Below are positions 32,636-40,861 of a DNA stretch of 64,000 bases, piece after piece. The translations under genes and the position numbers were made by a program. Source of the stretch: Fictibacillus enclensis (GTDB lineage: Bacteria; Bacillota; Bacilli; Bacillales; Fictibacillaceae); contig NZ_KQ758617.1 of NCBI RefSeq assembly GCF_001457035.1, positions 434,001-498,000 on the forward strand, given 5' to 3'. Every line of letters begins with the position of its first letter. Position 1 is the stretch's first letter. The notes under the pieces were generated by a model, which saw nothing but the letters and a program-made list of their open reading frames with translations, ran no database searches and was not told the DNA's origin.

Positions 32636-34156
32636 TTAAAAAAGAGAAGAAAGATTAAATTCTTTAAGGTATTGCTGCAACACCATGAGATCCTGTGCGC
32701 CATCCGCAATGGCAACATAGCCGTCGGGCCTGACGAGATACGCTGCATTTCGTTTCAGGTCTGCCTCATCCATTGATGCTTCCCACGGAAAGATGTGAAG
32801 GGGAAGGCCGGCGCTTTCACAAAATCTCTTATAATCGGGTTTTGCTTCTCCATACACGTGGACCTGCCAATCCAGTGACCGAAGAGCATCGAAATTGTTT
32901 CCCTGGATGGTCCGGCACCAGGGCAAACGGTCTCCACCATGTACTTTTCCAGCTTTGCCCTTGCTTAATGCGCTGTCTTGATATTCGATCCCGAGCTGGG
33001 AAACCATGCCGAAAAAGATTCTTCGCGTCATGCTGAAGCCAAACAGAAGGGGAGCGGCGTACGGAATCAGGACAGTACGGGCCAATCTATTGGGAAAGTT
33101 CTTGCCCACCATAACCTGAAATGCGCGGTCCGTAGTGGAAATCAGCGTGCGGGCAAATGCAATCCTTTCCGTTTCATACGTATCCAGAATAGAAGGATCC
33201 GCTTTCTCCTGAAGCACCGCTGCCAGTTTCCAGGCTAAATTAATAGCATCGGAAATTCCTGTATTCATACCTTGTCCGCCGGCGGGACTGTGAATGTGCC
33301 CGGCATCTCCGGCAATGAAGCAACGGCCTTTTCTGAAATGGTCACTGACCCGATGATGCACGCGGTACGTCGAAAACCAGTTCACACCGGTCACCTGGAT
33401 CCCAATTTGTTTCTCGGCGACAGGCTGGACATCCTGAAATTGAAGGGATTCCCGGTCCTTCAATTCCGGGGGAACGATGCCGATCAGCCGCACCATCCCA
33501 GTTGTCCTTACCGGCATGAAGATGCACAGGCCATTGTTGCTTAAATGAACTTTTAACGCATGTTCTTGCGCTTTTACATCAGAGGATTCCACATCGGCCA
33601 CGTAAAAAAGTTCTTCATAGGTTCCACCCGAGAAGCCGAGTCCGAGACCTTTTCGGACGATGCTGTGCGCCCCGTCGCATCCACAGAGATAAGCAAACTC
33701 CGCCTCTTCCTTCACTTCATTCTTGATTAAAACCGTCTTTACGCTTCCGCCTTCATCAGAAAATGAATACAGCTCGGTGTTCCATTCGATTGTGATTCCC
33801 ATTTCGTCCAGCTTCTTCACAAGGTATCTTTCATGAACATCCTGTGCCAGACAAAGAGCGAACGGGTAGGGGCTGATGTCCTTTTTCAAATCACTGAATT
33901 TCAACTGAGCTTTTTCCTTTAATCCTTCATGAAGCTGCACCGAATCCAACGGAATTCCAAGGTCAATCACTTCATCTGTAATGCCAAGCTGCCGGTAGAA
34001 CTCCAGAATACGGGAATGGACGACCAGGGCCCGGGAAGCTTCCCCGGGTCCGGAATGTTTTTCAACGATACGAAAAGGTATGCCAAAATGGGCGAGCTGC
34101 AGAGCAAGGACAAGGCCGGTTGGCCCTGCTCCGGCAATAAGTATTTTTGAATTCAT
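32636..34156 (-). CDS. FAD-dependent aromatic monooxygenase (PheA/TfdB, Rox-like)
   Basis: About 506 residues. Class A flavin monooxygenase motifs are GAGPTGLVLALQLAHFG (residues 6-22, FAD Rossmann), the DG motif GCDGAHSIVRKGLG, and GDAGHIHSPAGGQGMNTGISDAINLAWKLA with the second FAD-ribityl motif GD. A thioredoxin-like C-terminal domain follows, ending with LVRPDGYVAIADG. Family members hydroxylate phenols, tetracycline or rifampicin using NAD(P)H and oxygen. ATG 34156 is preferred because GAGGGAGGG precedes it by 7 bases. It follows a YhgE/SNG1-like membrane protein on the same strand, 41 bases away, and both face a TetR regulator, which fits an inducible detoxification or drug-response operon. 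Confidence 0.9.
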   Translation of the reverse strand: MNSKILIAGAGPTGLVLALQLAHFGIPFRIVEKHSGPGEASRALVVHSRILEFYRQLGITDEVIDLGIPLDSVQLHEGLKEKAQLKFSDLKKDISPYPFALCLAQDVHERYLVKKLDEMGITIEWNTELYSFSDEGGSVKTVLIKNEVKEEAEFAYLCGCDGAHSIVRKGLGLGFSGGTYEELFYVADVESSDVKAQEHALKVHLSNNGLCIFMPVRTTGMVRLIGIVPPELKDRESLQFQDVQPVAEKQIGIQVTGVNWFSTYRVHHRVSDHFRKGRCFIAGDAGHIHSPAGGQGMNTGISDAINLAWKLAAVLQEKADPSILDTYETERIAFARTLISTTDRAFQVMVGKNFPNRLARTVLIPYAAPLLFGFSMTRRIFFGMVSQLGIEYQDSALSKGKAGKVHGGDRLPWCRTIQGNNFDALRSLDWQVHVYGEAKPDYKRFCESAGLPLHIFPWEASMDEADLKRNAAYLVRPDGYVAIADGAQDLMVLQQYLKEFNLSSLF

Positions 34157-34197
34157 GATATCGCCCTCCCTCAATTTCTTTGATTCCTCTCCCGCTT

Positions 34198-35400
34198 TTA
34201 TGAAACGGAAACCTTCTCTTCGGCATCAGCCGGGATTTTTTGTTTTTCATTTTGAATCAGGGCTGACAGCAGCAAAAGTACAAGGCTTGTGATGCCGATC
34301 CCGCAAAGGACTTGCACGCTTTGATCCCAGCTCAGTCCGTTTCCAAAAAAGAAAAGGTCTCTTAGCCCGTCTGTCATATAACGCATCGGGAGCCATGGAT
34401 AAATCCAGTTCTGATAAAACTCCGGCATGATTTCCGGTGCCATTGACAGCAAGGGAGCGCCAAAAAACAGAAGAAGCGCAAAGAGCGGAAATCCTTTCAT
34501 TCCAATCCATGATACGACTGCGAGCATCATTAAAAGAAAGCTGAGATACGCCATCGATAAAAAGATCGCCGTGTCCATTTTGGAGGGGATATCAAGCTCC
34601 AGAATCCCATCGGCAAACCATGTAATTCCCCATCCGGACAATGCGGCCAAAAAGATGCCAACAAGGAACTGTTTCGTGATGAACTGAAACTTTTCCTTTC
34701 TACTGATGAAAACTGTTTTTTTCATCACCACAAACAATAAAACAGCCCCAACAAGGCTTCCCATCCAGAGTGGCTGAAAAAGGGAAACCGGAGAGTTTCC
34801 ATTTGCACTGTGAGTACCGAATGCATTGACATTCATGGTTTCTTTTTTGATCGGTGTGGCGAGAACTGAAACAGTATCAATGGAAAGTGGATCTTTTTTC
34901 TGTTTCAAACCACTGATGATTTGTTCCCGCACCTTACCATTAATTTGATCGACCACTCCGTTCAGCAGTTGGCTTGCCATGGCTGAAGCAGAACTGTTCA
35001 TGCCCTGATTCACCAGAATTTGCAGCTTGGGGGAAGAGGGAGAAGCAGTCTGCAGTGAAACAAGGTTTTTGCTGAAATCCTTCGGAAGAATGAGCGCACC
35101 GTAATACTCTCGCTCGTTCATCCCTTTCATGGCTTTACTTTTCTCGTTAAGCTTAACCCATTTAACAGGTTGCTGGCCTTCTTTTTGAGAGAACGCCTTT
35201 TTTGACATGGCAGTCACTTGATCACCCATATTGATGTTGGATTTGTCAGGGAGCACAGCGCCCTCATCTTCGTTCACCAATGCAATCGGTAGTTCACGGG
35301 GGACAGGGTGAATCGAAGGGAGACTGGCAAGGCTAAACAGCAAACCCACCGCAAGAGTTATTATTGGCGACCATAACAGCAGCTTGTTTTTTAAAATCAT
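34198..35400 (-). CDS. YhgE/Pip or DUF3533-like membrane protein (ABC-2 permease fold)
   Basis: A 400-residue protein. One N-terminal membrane helix (LLLWSPIITLAVGLLFSLAS) is followed by a roughly 180-residue extracytoplasmic domain opening with LPIALVNEDEGA and including EREYYGALILPKDFSKNL, then about five C-terminal helices. This matches the YhgE/Pip and ABC-2-type permease families, which act in export of drugs, lipids or proteins. No ATPase gene is adjacent. The start follows AAAGGAGTGTCCAATAA. With the monooxygenase downstream it forms a two-gene operon divergent from tetR, and the palindrome at 35511-35541 lies in the shared control region. Confidence 0.85.
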   Translation of the reverse strand: MILKNKLLLWSPIITLAVGLLFSLASLPSIHPVPRELPIALVNEDEGAVLPDKSNINMGDQVTAMSKKAFSQKEGQQPVKWVKLNEKSKAMKGMNEREYYGALILPKDFSKNLVSLQTASPSSPKLQILVNQGMNSSASAMASQLLNGVVDQINGKVREQIISGLKQKKDPLSIDTVSVLATPIKKETMNVNAFGTHSANGNSPVSLFQPLWMGSLVGAVLLFVVMKKTVFISRKEKFQFITKQFLVGIFLAALSGWGITWFADGILELDIPSKMDTAIFLSMAYLSFLLMMLAVVSWIGMKGFPLFALLLFFGAPLLSMAPEIMPEFYQNWIYPWLPMRYMTDGLRDLFFFGNGLSWDQSVQVLCGIGITSLVLLLLSALIQNEKQKIPADAEEKVSVS

Positions 35401-35510
35401 TTATTGGACACTCCTTTCATTATTGAACAGACTGTTGATTAGTTGATTTAGAGTTTATTATAATGACATTAGAAGGAATAACAATAATCAATATTTCTCA
35501 ACCTGTTCCA

Positions 35511-35541
35511 TACTCAACAGATAAAGCGAATGTGTTGAGTA
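35511..35541. promoter_or_regulatory. Perfect inverted repeat, probable TetR operator
   Basis: TACTCAACA (35511-35519) and TGTTGAGTA (35533-35541) are perfect 9-base arms separated by 13 bases. They lie between the divergent membrane protein gene and tetR, 24 bases before the tetR start. Confidence 0.7.
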
Positions 35542-35565
35542 ATATTAAAAAAAGGAGTTGAAGGG

Positions 35566-36204
35566 ATGTCGTTGAACAACACCGACCGGCGGATCCGGCG
35601 AACCAAACAAATGATCAGGGATGCGTTAACCGAACTGATGGAGGATGTAGGGTTTGATGCCATCACCGTCAGAGATTTAACGGAAAAAGCGGATATCAAC
35701 CGGGGAACCTTTTATTTGCACTATAAGGATAAATTCGATTTGCTCGAGCAATGTGAGAGAGAAGTGCTGGATGAGCTGGCACAAGTTCAGGGACATGTAG
35801 AGGGACTTCAGCTGGAGAATTTCTACGAGCATTTTAACAGAGGCGAGCCCTTGCCTTTCATTGTAAAATTATTTGAGTACTTGAAAGAAAATGGAGCATT
35901 TATGAGGGTGATTCTGGGACCAAAAGGAGATCCCTTGTTTCAAGTGAAGTTAAAGGAAATGCTGGCTGAACACCTGCTGAAGCACATGGTAAAGAAAGCG
36001 AGAATCGAAATGGCTGTTCCTTTTGACTATTTTAAAGCGTACGTCATTTCTGCTCACCTCGGCGTCATCCAGGAATGGCTGTTCAGAGGGATGAAGGAAT
36101 CACCAAAAGAAATTGCCATGACCGCGTTTAAGCTGACCTTTCTGGGACCGAGACGGGCAGCCGGCCTGATATCCGATGAACAAAATGAAAAAAACTCGCC
36201 ATAA
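35566..36204 (+). CDS. TetR/AcrR family transcriptional regulator
   Basis: A 212-residue regulator. The N-terminal helix-turn-helix reads RRTKQMIRDALTELMEDVGFDAITVRDLTEKADINRGTFYLHYKDKFDLLE (as spans within residues 10-62). The C-terminal domain is the TetR_C_7 type found in YhgD-like proteins, with LPFIVKLFEYLKENGAFMRVILGPKGDPLF and VISAHLGVIQEWLFRGMKESP. In B. subtilis yhgD neighbours yhgE, the same pairing as here. It probably represses its own gene and the divergent operon (YhgE-like protein and monooxygenase) through the repeat at 35511-35541. The start follows AAAGGAGTTGAAGGG. The ligand is unknown. Confidence 0.92.
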   Translation: MSLNNTDRRIRRTKQMIRDALTELMEDVGFDAITVRDLTEKADINRGTFYLHYKDKFDLLEQCEREVLDELAQVQGHVEGLQLENFYEHFNRGEPLPFIVKLFEYLKENGAFMRVILGPKGDPLFQVKLKEMLAEHLLKHMVKKARIEMAVPFDYFKAYVISAHLGVIQEWLFRGMKESPKEIAMTAFKLTFLGPRRAAGLISDEQNEKNSP

Positions 36205-36244
36205 AAGAACTGTCAGACACCAGACCGTTCTTAGGGCGGGTTTT

Positions 36245-36467
36245 TTATTTTTTATGAATCATGGTTCCGCCAATGATAATGAGAAACAAACCGGCTAAAG
36301 CACTAAGCAAAGGGTACAGGAATGGAAAGAAAAGAGCAGGATAGAATTCAACAGCGTTACGTTTATATCCAAGGGTTATGGGTGAAATACTGCCAGCATT
36401 AATGATATCCGTATGCTGAGAGAAGGAAGAGCAAGATTCCGAGTAAAAATGGCAAATTTGTTTTCAT
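36245..36467 (-). pseudogene. Small two-helix membrane protein gene split by a frameshift
   Basis: On the minus strand AGGGAGG is followed by 8 bases and ATG (36467), giving MKTNLPFLLGILLFLLSAYG and then a stop at 36399. Shifting frame just before that stop restores coding: DIINAGSISPITLGYKRNAV, then a second hydrophobic segment, FFPFLYPLLSALAGLFLIII, and the end GGTMIHKK with TAA at 36245. The combined length is 223 bases, one more than a multiple of three. The joined product would be about 73 residues with two membrane helices. I do not recognise the family. A natural frameshift or a sequencing error would both explain it. Confidence 0.6.
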
Positions 36468-36589
36468 AAATAAGCCTCCCTCTTCAGAATAAACAAAAAC
36501 CCAATAAAAGGAAATGAGAACCACAAAATAATCCAGAATTTTGCAAAAAAGTACAGATGATGAGTGAATTCTTTTCATTTTTTAAATGG

Positions 36590-36612
36590 TATTCTTTTTG
36601 TAAGCGTATTCA
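36590..36612 (+). promoter_or_regulatory. Extended -10 and CcpA cre site of the GH3 gene
   Basis: TGGTATTCT supplies an extended -10 (TATTCT 36590-36595). TTGTAAGCGTATTCA (36598-36612) matches the cre consensus WTGNAANCGNWNNCW at every fixed position. The site covers the expected transcription start, so CcpA binding should repress strongly. Confidence 0.75.
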
Positions 36613-36636
36613 ACCCATCTTATAGGAGGGCAAAGA

Positions 36637-38523
36637 ATGAAAAGACATTCGGCGATGTACAAAGTTCTTACCTGCCTCATGATTTTTGCATTGGCGTTCA
36701 GTGTGAGTCTTACCGGAAGCAAGAATAATGCAAACGCACAAGGAACGAAGCCTCTCTACAAAAATCCAGATTATCCAATCGGCATCCGGGTGACTGATCT
36801 ATTAAACCGGATGACCCTTGATGAAAAAATCGGGCAAATGGTTCAGCCAGAGCGTACTTCTGTAACACAGGATGACATCCGTGATTATGGTATTGGCTCT
36901 GTCTTGAGTGGCGGTGGTTCTGTTCCACAGCAGAATACGCCACAAGGCTGGGCAGATATGGTCGATAACTTCCAAAAAGGCGCGATGACCTCCCGGCTCG
37001 GGATTCCGATCATTTACGGAGTAGATGCCGTCCACGGACATAACAACGTAAAAGATGCTGTGATCTTCCCACACAATATCGGTCTTGGAGCAGCGAACGA
37101 TCCTGCGCTGATGAAGAAAATCGGAAGTGCGACAGCAGAAGAAGTGCGCGCAACAGGTATCAGCTACACGTTTGCACCATGTCTCTGTTCTCCGCAAAAC
37201 ATCCGCTGGGGAAGGACATATGAAGGATACAGTGAAGATCCCAAGCTTGTTGGAAAATTGGGAACTGCCATAGTGAAGGGACTGCAGGGTAATCAAAACA
37301 GCAAAGGATTCTTGAAAGGGGATAAGGTCGTTTCCTCGATTAAGCATTTTGTCGGTGACGGTTTGACTGAAAACGGACAGGATCAGGGGAATGTAACGGA
37401 GTATTCCGAAAAGGAACTTCAAAAGTACATCAAGCCTTACCAGAAAGCGATCAAGGCCGGGGCACGAACCGTGATGGTGACCTACAGCAGCATCAACGGC
37501 CTTAAAACCCATGGTGACCGCCACATGATTACGGACGTTTTGAAAAGAGATCTTGGATTTACAGGATTTGTGATCTCTGACTATAACGGTCCGCAGCAGG
37601 TTGTCCCTGGAGATTTCAGAGCATCCATGAAGCAAAGCATTAACGCAGGTATCGATATGTTCATGATCCCGAATGACTGGAAACAGTTCCTCACTGTTAC
37701 AAAGGATCTGGTCCAAAAGAAAGAAATCTCCGTGAACCGTATCAATGATGCTGTAACCCGGATTTTGCGCGTGAAATTTGAAAACGGTCTGTTTGAAGAG
37801 CCGTATGCTGACCCCGATCTGGTGGCTAAAGGGGTCGGCACACAGGAGCACCGTGAAATCGCACGTGAAGCCGTACGAAAATCACAAGTGTTGCTCAAAA
37901 ATAAAAATAAGTTCCTTCCGCTGAAAAAGGACGGACAACGCATTTTTGTTGCCGGAAAGAAATCCGATAGCATCGGCTACCAGGCTGGAGGATGGACCAT
38001 CAGCTGGCAGGGCGGATCTCCGAACTGGGGAGGAGCACCGGAAGCTGATCTTACTAAAGGTACAACCATTTATGAAGGGATCAAAAACGCAGCCGGTAAA
38101 AACACCACAGTGGATTACAGTGCAGATGGAACCGGAGCAGCGGGCCACGATGTTGCCGTAGTGGTCATCGGTGAACCGCCATATGCAGAAATGTATGGAG
38201 ACCGAACCGATCTTGGTCTTCTTCAGGAAGACATTGATTTATTAAACAAGGTAAAAGCTTCAGGTGTGCCAATGATTGTTCTTTTGCAATCCGGCCGCCC
38301 GATGATCGTTACCGATCAGGTAAAAGATTGGGATGCATTTATTGCTTCCTGGCTGCCAGGAACAGAAGGCGATGGAGTGGCAGATGTCCTCTTCGGCAAC
38401 TACCAGTTCACAGGCAAGCTTTCTTACACCTGGCCGCGCAATATGGAGCAAATCAACACACATGACAAGAGCAACCCTCTCTATCCAATTGGATATGGAT
38501 TGACAACTAAAGGAAGGAAATAA
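36637..38523 (+). CDS. Secreted glycoside hydrolase family 3 beta-glucosidase/exoglucanase
   Basis: A 628-residue exported enzyme. The signal peptide (MKRHSAMYKVLTCLMIFALA, cleavage likely after NANAQ near 35) is followed by the GH3 N-terminal barrel with LTLDEKIGQM-like MTLDEKIGQMVQ, GVDAVHGHNNV, APCLCSPQNIRWGRTYEGYSEDP and KHFVGDG. The nucleophile Asp is in GFVISDYNG (near 311). The C-terminal GH3 domain has VLLKNKNKFLPLKK, GGWTISWQGG, and GEPPYAEMYGDRTDL carrying the probable acid/base Glu. The motif set resembles exo-1,3/1,4-beta-glucanases, so beta-glucan oligosaccharides are likely substrates. The start follows ATAGGAGGGCAAAGA. The cre site at its promoter implies glucose repression. 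Confidence 0.93.
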   Translation: MKRHSAMYKVLTCLMIFALAFSVSLTGSKNNANAQGTKPLYKNPDYPIGIRVTDLLNRMTLDEKIGQMVQPERTSVTQDDIRDYGIGSVLSGGGSVPQQNTPQGWADMVDNFQKGAMTSRLGIPIIYGVDAVHGHNNVKDAVIFPHNIGLGAANDPALMKKIGSATAEEVRATGISYTFAPCLCSPQNIRWGRTYEGYSEDPKLVGKLGTAIVKGLQGNQNSKGFLKGDKVVSSIKHFVGDGLTENGQDQGNVTEYSEKELQKYIKPYQKAIKAGARTVMVTYSSINGLKTHGDRHMITDVLKRDLGFTGFVISDYNGPQQVVPGDFRASMKQSINAGIDMFMIPNDWKQFLTVTKDLVQKKEISVNRINDAVTRILRVKFENGLFEEPYADPDLVAKGVGTQEHREIAREAVRKSQVLLKNKNKFLPLKKDGQRIFVAGKKSDSIGYQAGGWTISWQGGSPNWGGAPEADLTKGTTIYEGIKNAAGKNTTVDYSADGTGAAGHDVAVVVIGEPPYAEMYGDRTDLGLLQEDIDLLNKVKASGVPMIVLLQSGRPMIVTDQVKDWDAFIASWLPGTEGDGVADVLFGNYQFTGKLSYTWPRNMEQINTHDKSNPLYPIGYGLTTKGRK

Positions 38524-38553
38524 CGAAAAAAGGAAAGACAAGGATTTTTTAAT

Positions 38554-38592
38554 AAAAACAGGAATTTTCATTGTGAAAATTCCTGTTTTTAT
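38554..38592 (+). terminator. Terminator after GH3 gene
   Basis: AAAAACAGGAATTTTCA (38554-38570) and TGAAAATTCCTGTTTTT (38574-38590) form a perfect 17-bp stem with the loop TTG. Confidence 0.9.
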
Positions 38593-38659
38593 TTGAAGGG
38601 AATTGGGTGAAAGAGTCGAATTCCCCATCAGGAAAACGTAAAAAAAGAGGAGTGCATCC

Positions 38660-39034
38660 ATGTTTATTAAGCAAGCATTAGACGAGTTTTTAGGGTTTGA
38701 ATATACAAGGCTGAATGAAACGCAAGTACAGCTGCGATTGCCTGTACAGGATTTGTTTGTGAACTCGGCAGGTGTGATTCATGGGGGAGTAATCTCCTCA
38801 TTAGCTGATGTTGCCATGTCCAATCTGATACCAGCGACAGGGAACGGGATTCAGCAGGCGTTAACGGTCGATTTAAATGTTTCTTTCTTAAAAGCGGCAA
38901 CCGGGGAATACCTGATTGCTCATGCGAAAATAGAGAAACAGGGCCGAACGCTCATCCATACAGAATGCGAGATTTTCAACGATAAGGAGGAACTGGTAGC
39001 GAAATCCAGAGCGATTCTTTTCCGAAAGGTGTGA
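38660..39034 (+). CDS. PaaI family hotdog-fold thioesterase
   Basis: A 124-residue single hotdog domain: LGFEYTRLNETQVQLRLPV, the catalytic helix region NSAGVIHGGVISSLADVAMSN with the HGG motif and following Asp, then LTVDLNVSFLKAATGEYLIAHAKIEKQGRTLIHTECEIF. These enzymes hydrolyse acyl-CoA thioesters, often phenylacetyl- or hydroxyphenylacetyl-CoA, or serve as a general CoA-recycling activity. It appears monocistronic, between a terminator and the small gene before gnd, and starts behind AAGAGGAGTGCATCC. Substrate is not predictable. Confidence 0.9.
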   Translation: MFIKQALDEFLGFEYTRLNETQVQLRLPVQDLFVNSAGVIHGGVISSLADVAMSNLIPATGNGIQQALTVDLNVSFLKAATGEYLIAHAKIEKQGRTLIHTECEIFNDKEELVAKSRAILFRKV

Positions 39035-39104
39035 GCTTCCTTTTTAAAATCCAGCCGCTTCTCAGCTAAGCCTCAAATAATACAAAAGTACAGGAGGCTA
39101 TGAA

Positions 39105-39248
39105 ATGAACCACTATACCAAGCATTTGAACCCGTTTTGCTCCAACTCGTATAAAACACAGTTTTTTCAATGTTTTCAGAAAAAGGACCTTGTGCTCAAG
39201 AACGATTATGGTATAGTCAAACAAAAGCTTAACAGGCTTAACCAATAA
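39105..39248 (+). CDS. Small ORF (47 aa) with ideal ribosome site upstream of gnd
   Basis: AGGAGG (39092-39097) is exactly 7 bases from ATG 39105. The frame encodes MNHYTKHLNPFCSNSYKTQF, then FQCFQKKDLVLKNDYGIVKQ and KLNRLNQ, stopping at 39248. The product is basic, with two Cys and several aromatic residues, and has no membrane segment. It ends 17 bases before gndA and could be a coupled small gene or leader. I do not recognise it. Confidence 0.5.
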   Translation: MNHYTKHLNPFCSNSYKTQFFQCFQKKDLVLKNDYGIVKQKLNRLNQ

Positions 39249-39265
39249 TGAAAGGATAAGTGATC

Positions 39266-40681
39266 ATGGCCAAACAACAAATCGGAGTAATCGGATTAGC
39301 AGTCATGGGAAAGAACCTCGCACTTAATATTGAAAGCCGGGGCTATTCTGTCGCGGTGTTTAACCGTTCCTATGAAAAAACAGAAGATTTTTTAAAAAAT
39401 GAGGCAGAAGGCAAAAACTTTTTTGGTGCGACTTCCATTGAGGAATTCGTAAATGCACTGGAAAAGCCACGTAAAATTTTGCTCATGGTCAAGGCAGGTG
39501 CGGCAACGGATGCGACGATTGATTCGTTAAAGCCTTACCTCGATAAGAATGATATTTTAATAGATGGAGGAAACACGTTCTTCAAGGATACGATTCGCCG
39601 TAATCATGAGCTCGAGGATTCAGGTATTCATTTTATCGGGACAGGCGTTTCCGGAGGAGAGGAAGGCGCACTGAAGGGACCTTCCATTATGCCTGGCGGT
39701 CAAAAAGAGGCGTACGAATTGGTTGAGCCGATTCTAAAAGCCATTTCTGCCCAAGTCAATGACGATCCTTGTTGTACATATATTGGACCGAATGGCGCGG
39801 GCCACTATGTAAAAATGGTTCACAACGGCATTGAGTACGGAGATATGCAATTAATCTCCGAAGCTTATTTTATTCTGAAAAGTGTTCTGGGATTAAGCGC
39901 AGAAGAGCTTCATGAAGTGTTTGCGGAGTGGAACAAGGGAGAGCTCGACAGCTACCTTATTGAAATCACAGCTGACATCTTCACGAAGAAGGACGTGGAA
40001 ACGGGCAAGCCTCTTTTGGATGTGATTCTTGATACAGCAGGCCAGAAGGGAACAGGAAAATGGACAAGCCAAAGTGCCCTCGATCTCGGGGTTCCGCTTC
40101 CGATCATTACCGAGTCTGTTTTTTCCCGCTTTATTTCCGCCATGAAGGAAGAGCGAGTGAAAGCAAGCAAAGTGCTGTCCGGACCAGAGCGCCAGGCTTT
40201 TGCAGGGAACAGGGAGGAGCTCATTGAAGCGGTCCGCAAAGCGTTGTACATGAGCAAAATTTGTTCGTATGCACAAGGATTCGCCCAAATGAGAGCAGCA
40301 TCAGATGAATATGACTGGAACCTTCAATATGGAAATATCGCAATGATTTTCCGGGGTGGCTGCATTATCCGTGCCCAGTTCCTGCAAAAGATTAAAGAAG
40401 CGTACGACCGGGATGCAGGTCTTACCAATCTATTACTGGATTCTTATTTTAAAGATATTGTTGAAAACTATCAGGGCGCATTGCGCGAAGTGCTCAGTCT
40501 CGCCATTCAATCCGGTATTCCGGTACCTGCCTTCTCAAGTGCACTGGCGTATTATGACAGCTACCGCACAGAAACGCTGCCTGCCAATCTATTGCAGGCT
40601 CAGCGCGATTATTTTGGTGCCCACACGTATCAGCGGTTGGACAAGGAAGGAATCTTCCATACCGAATGGCTTCAAAAGTAA
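39266..40681 (+). CDS. gndA: 6-phosphogluconate dehydrogenase (decarboxylating)
   Basis: A 471-residue oxidoreductase of the pentose phosphate pathway, converting 6-phosphogluconate plus NADP+ to ribulose 5-phosphate, CO2 and NADPH. The N-terminal Rossmann motif is [20 protein letters not shown] with NRS after the second strand, favouring NADP+. The substrate loop [23 protein letters not shown], catalytic [13 protein letters not shown] and a C-terminal tail with YFGAHTYQR are all standard. The ATG at 39266 follows AAAGGATAAGTGATC. It is full length and normal. A terminator (40697-40721) closes the unit. Confidence 0.96.
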   Translation: MAKQQIGVIGLAVMGKNLALNIESRGYSVAVFNRSYEKTEDFLKNEAEGKNFFGATSIEEFVNALEKPRKILLMVKAGAATDATIDSLKPYLDKNDILIDGGNTFFKDTIRRNHELEDSGIHFIGTGVSGGEEGALKGPSIMPGGQKEAYELVEPILKAISAQVNDDPCCTYIGPNGAGHYVKMVHNGIEYGDMQLISEAYFILKSVLGLSAEELHEVFAEWNKGELDSYLIEITADIFTKKDVETGKPLLDVILDTAGQKGTGKWTSQSALDLGVPLPIITESVFSRFISAMKEERVKASKVLSGPERQAFAGNREELIEAVRKALYMSKICSYAQGFAQMRAASDEYDWNLQYGNIAMIFRGGCIIRAQFLQKIKEAYDRDAGLTNLLLDSYFKDIVENYQGALREVLSLAIQSGIPVPAFSSALAYYDSYRTETLPANLLQAQRDYFGAHTYQRLDKEGIFHTEWLQK

Positions 40682-40696
40682 TGAAATGAGGTAAGG

Positions 40697-40722
40697 GACT
40701 GGCTTTTGGTCAGTCTCTTTTT
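40697..40722 (+). terminator. Terminator after gndA
   Basis: GACTG and CAGTC, extended by flanking pairs (40697-40715), are followed by TCTTTTTTCTT. Confidence 0.65.
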
Positions 40723-40743
40723 TCTTATCTTTCTTGTGGCCTA

Positions 40744-40838
40744 TTGTTGATGAAAATGGAATATGCTATGGTAAACAGGGCTTATTAAAGGCGTTTAATA
40801 AGTTTTATCATAAACACTTATTAAAGACGTTAAAAAAG
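40744..40838 (+). promoter_or_regulatory. Promoter and two operator copies for the ROK-MFS operon
   Basis: TTGTTG (40744-40749), 17 bases, TATGGT (40767-40772) form the promoter. Just downstream, CTTATTAAA-ggcg-TTTAATAAG (40781-40802) is a perfect 9-base inverted repeat, and CTTATTAAA-gacg-TTAAAAAAG (40817-40838) is a near copy 36 bases later. Both fit autorepression by the XylR/NagC-type regulator that follows. Confidence 0.75.
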
Positions 40839-40861
40839 TAATAGAACAGGAAGGAGAAGCA

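Noticed and set aside
36802-37851. 349-codon minus-strand frame opposite the GH3 gene
   Set aside because: The plus strand shows full GH3 motifs; the antisense frame has no motif or ribosome site and is Cys/His-rich in the way expected of antisense translations.
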